This document shows positions 62,939-64,000 of a DNA stretch of 64,000 nt, one piece after another. The notes under the pieces are model-generated. The model had not been told where the DNA came from and made no database searches. It worked only from the letters and a program-made list of their open reading frames with translations. The DNA is from Takifugu bimaculatus. Its lineage: Eukaryota > Chordata > Actinopteri > Tetraodontiformes > Tetraodontidae. The position numbers and the translations under genes were made by a program. The stretch lies in NCBI GenBank assembly GCA_004026145.2, contig CP034986.1:9833197-9897196 (forward strand). The letters run 5' to 3'. Within the stretch, counting starts at the first letter, position 1; every line of letters begins with the position of its first letter.

Positions 62939-63345
62939 GGCGAAGTCACGTCGAAGTCACGTCGAAGTCACCTCGAGGTCACGTCGAAGTCACGTCGAAG
63001 TCACCTCGAAGTCACGTCGAAGTCACGTCGAAGTCACCTCGAAGTCACGTCGAAGTCACCTCGAAGTCACGTCGAAGTCACGGCGAAGTCACGGCGAAGT
63101 CACGGCGAAGTCACGTCGAAGTCACGGCGAAGTCACGGCGAAGTCACGTCGAAGTCACATCGAAGTCACGGCGAAGTCACGTCGAAGTCACGGCGAAGTC
63201 ACGGCGAAGTCACGGCGAGGTCACTGCGAGGTCACGGCGAAGTCACGTCGAAGTCACGTCGAAGTCACCGCGAAGTCACGGCGAGGTCACGGCGAGGTCA
63301 CGGCGAGGTCACTGCGAAGTCACGGCGAAGTCACGGCGAAGTCAC
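62939..63345. repeat. 37-copy 11-bp minisatellite, consensus GKCGAAGTCAC
   Basis: Thirty-seven head-to-tail units of exactly 11 bp with no indels. The last nine bases (CGARGTCAC) are almost invariant; variation is concentrated in the first two bases (GT, GG, CT, and rarely AT, TG, CG) and one A/G position. The first 12 or so units follow a GT-GT-CT order, making a 33-bp higher-order repeat; the later part is mainly GG units. Because 33 bp equals 11 codons, two frames stay open across it (62885-63406 and 62901-63650), but these are Ser/Arg/Lys-rich repeat artefacts inside an intron, not genes. Confidence 0.97.
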
Positions 63346-64000
63346 GTCCAACGGGGAGTGCTGCACCGAGTTCCAAATTCAACAACGATTCAACCACTTC
63401 AAATGATTTAGAATTCGTCAAAATACATTTGAACCTAATCGTGTCCCCTTTCCAGGCTGGTTACCATAGAGACCATCTCCGAAAATTCACAAAATTTCTA
63501 ATTAGCGGGTCTGTTTGGACCAGAGACGCGTTTGTAATTAAAAAAAAGGAGAGGAAATATAATTGGGGAGAATTGTTGATTTTCCTCCGCCTGCACGGGC
63601 CGACAGCAGGTGCGGCTAATTCCGTTAATACGGCAGCTTTTCTGGTGTAAATTCATTCGAATTAGCAATAAAGCTAGCGGCTAAAACCGAGGCCATGTGA
63701 TTCCTGCCGTCACAATCGCACGTGTGCTTTCACCAAACTGGTGTTTAGGTGTTTGACTGACACTTTTAGATGCGCATGTTGGGTACGCTAACGGTGGAAA
63801 TGAGGGGAGGAGGTGAGAGGAGCCGCTGGAAGGTGGCGAGTTCCCTCCACTGTCTGCGGCTAATAAGGACGGTGTAAAAGCCTGTCTGACACGCTGGGAT
63901 CCAGCTCAGGCCGGTCTGAAACCCCTTCACTCTCTGCACGCCAGCACTTACAATCACGCTATCGCTTTTCCAATTTGAGCGGCTCGCTGCTCTCACCTCG

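Larger units (their letters stand above)
60752..64000 (+). other. adgrl3: Start of adgrl3 intron 3 (phase 1, continues past the window)
   Basis: It begins at GTATGT. I searched for the short linker microexon (encoding Val-Glu-Gln-Lys) and for the start of the olfactomedin-like domain and found neither. Contents: a 10-bp triple repeat (61405-61434), C- and G-runs near 61755 and 61930, a CTCG tetranucleotide array (62513-62540) and the large 11-bp minisatellite (62939-63345). Confidence 0.85.

Noticed and set aside
62939..63345. Regular direct repeats that might suggest a CRISPR array.
   Set aside because: Units are 11 bp, head to tail and have no unique spacers; the setting is a vertebrate intron. 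It is a minisatellite.

Overview
The window is vertebrate nuclear DNA, most likely from a ray-finned fish (probably a percomorph teleost). The only gene I can prove is the 5' part of a latrophilin gene on the + strand, best matched to adgrl3 (lphn3, adhesion G protein-coupled receptor L3). Three coding exons splice together without a frame break. Exon 1 (ATG at 28220, donor after 28274) encodes the signal peptide. Exons 2 (42605-42818) and 3 (60642-60751) together encode the rhamnose-binding-lectin (SUEL/RBL) domain with its eight cysteines. The spliced product is 126 complete residues plus one base of codon 127. The olfactomedin-like, hormone-receptor, GAIN/GPS, seven-transmembrane and cytoplasmic parts must lie beyond position 64000. 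The fish assignment rests on introns of 14.3 kb and 17.8 kb, far smaller than in mammalian ADGRL3, on dense CA/GT microsatellites, and on two interspersed repeats that resemble fish families I know.

Layout. Positions 1-28084 are upstream of the first coding exon and hold no convincing protein gene. They contain GT microsatellites, a polypurine block of about 820 bp (3196-4017), an exon-like 69-bp segment followed by GC boxes (7024-7182), a likely DNA-transposon remnant (17360-17760) and homopolymer or G-rich tracts. The first coding exon has a pyrimidine-tract acceptor, so at least one non-coding first exon and the promoter lie upstream, perhaps in this region. Positions 28275-42604 are intron 1, with G-rich repeats, a palindromic pair of POU octamers (32301-32352) and a degenerate fish interspersed repeat (36712-36940). 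Positions 42819-60641 are intron 2, with many simple repeats. Positions 60752-64000 are the start of intron 3 and end with a striking 37-copy, 11-bp minisatellite (62939-63345).

How it works together. The window encodes the secretion signal and the outermost adhesion module of a neuronal receptor. In this family the lectin domain contacts teneurins across the synapse, while the olfactomedin domain (not in the window) binds FLRT proteins. The remaining ~99% is non-coding; any control elements in it are inferred from short motifs and need comparative or functional data. I found no CRISPR array, tRNA, rRNA, intact transposon or second protein gene. I found no clearly new biological system. The most unusual structures are the 11-bp minisatellite with 33-bp higher-order organisation, the octamer palindrome and the polypurine block.
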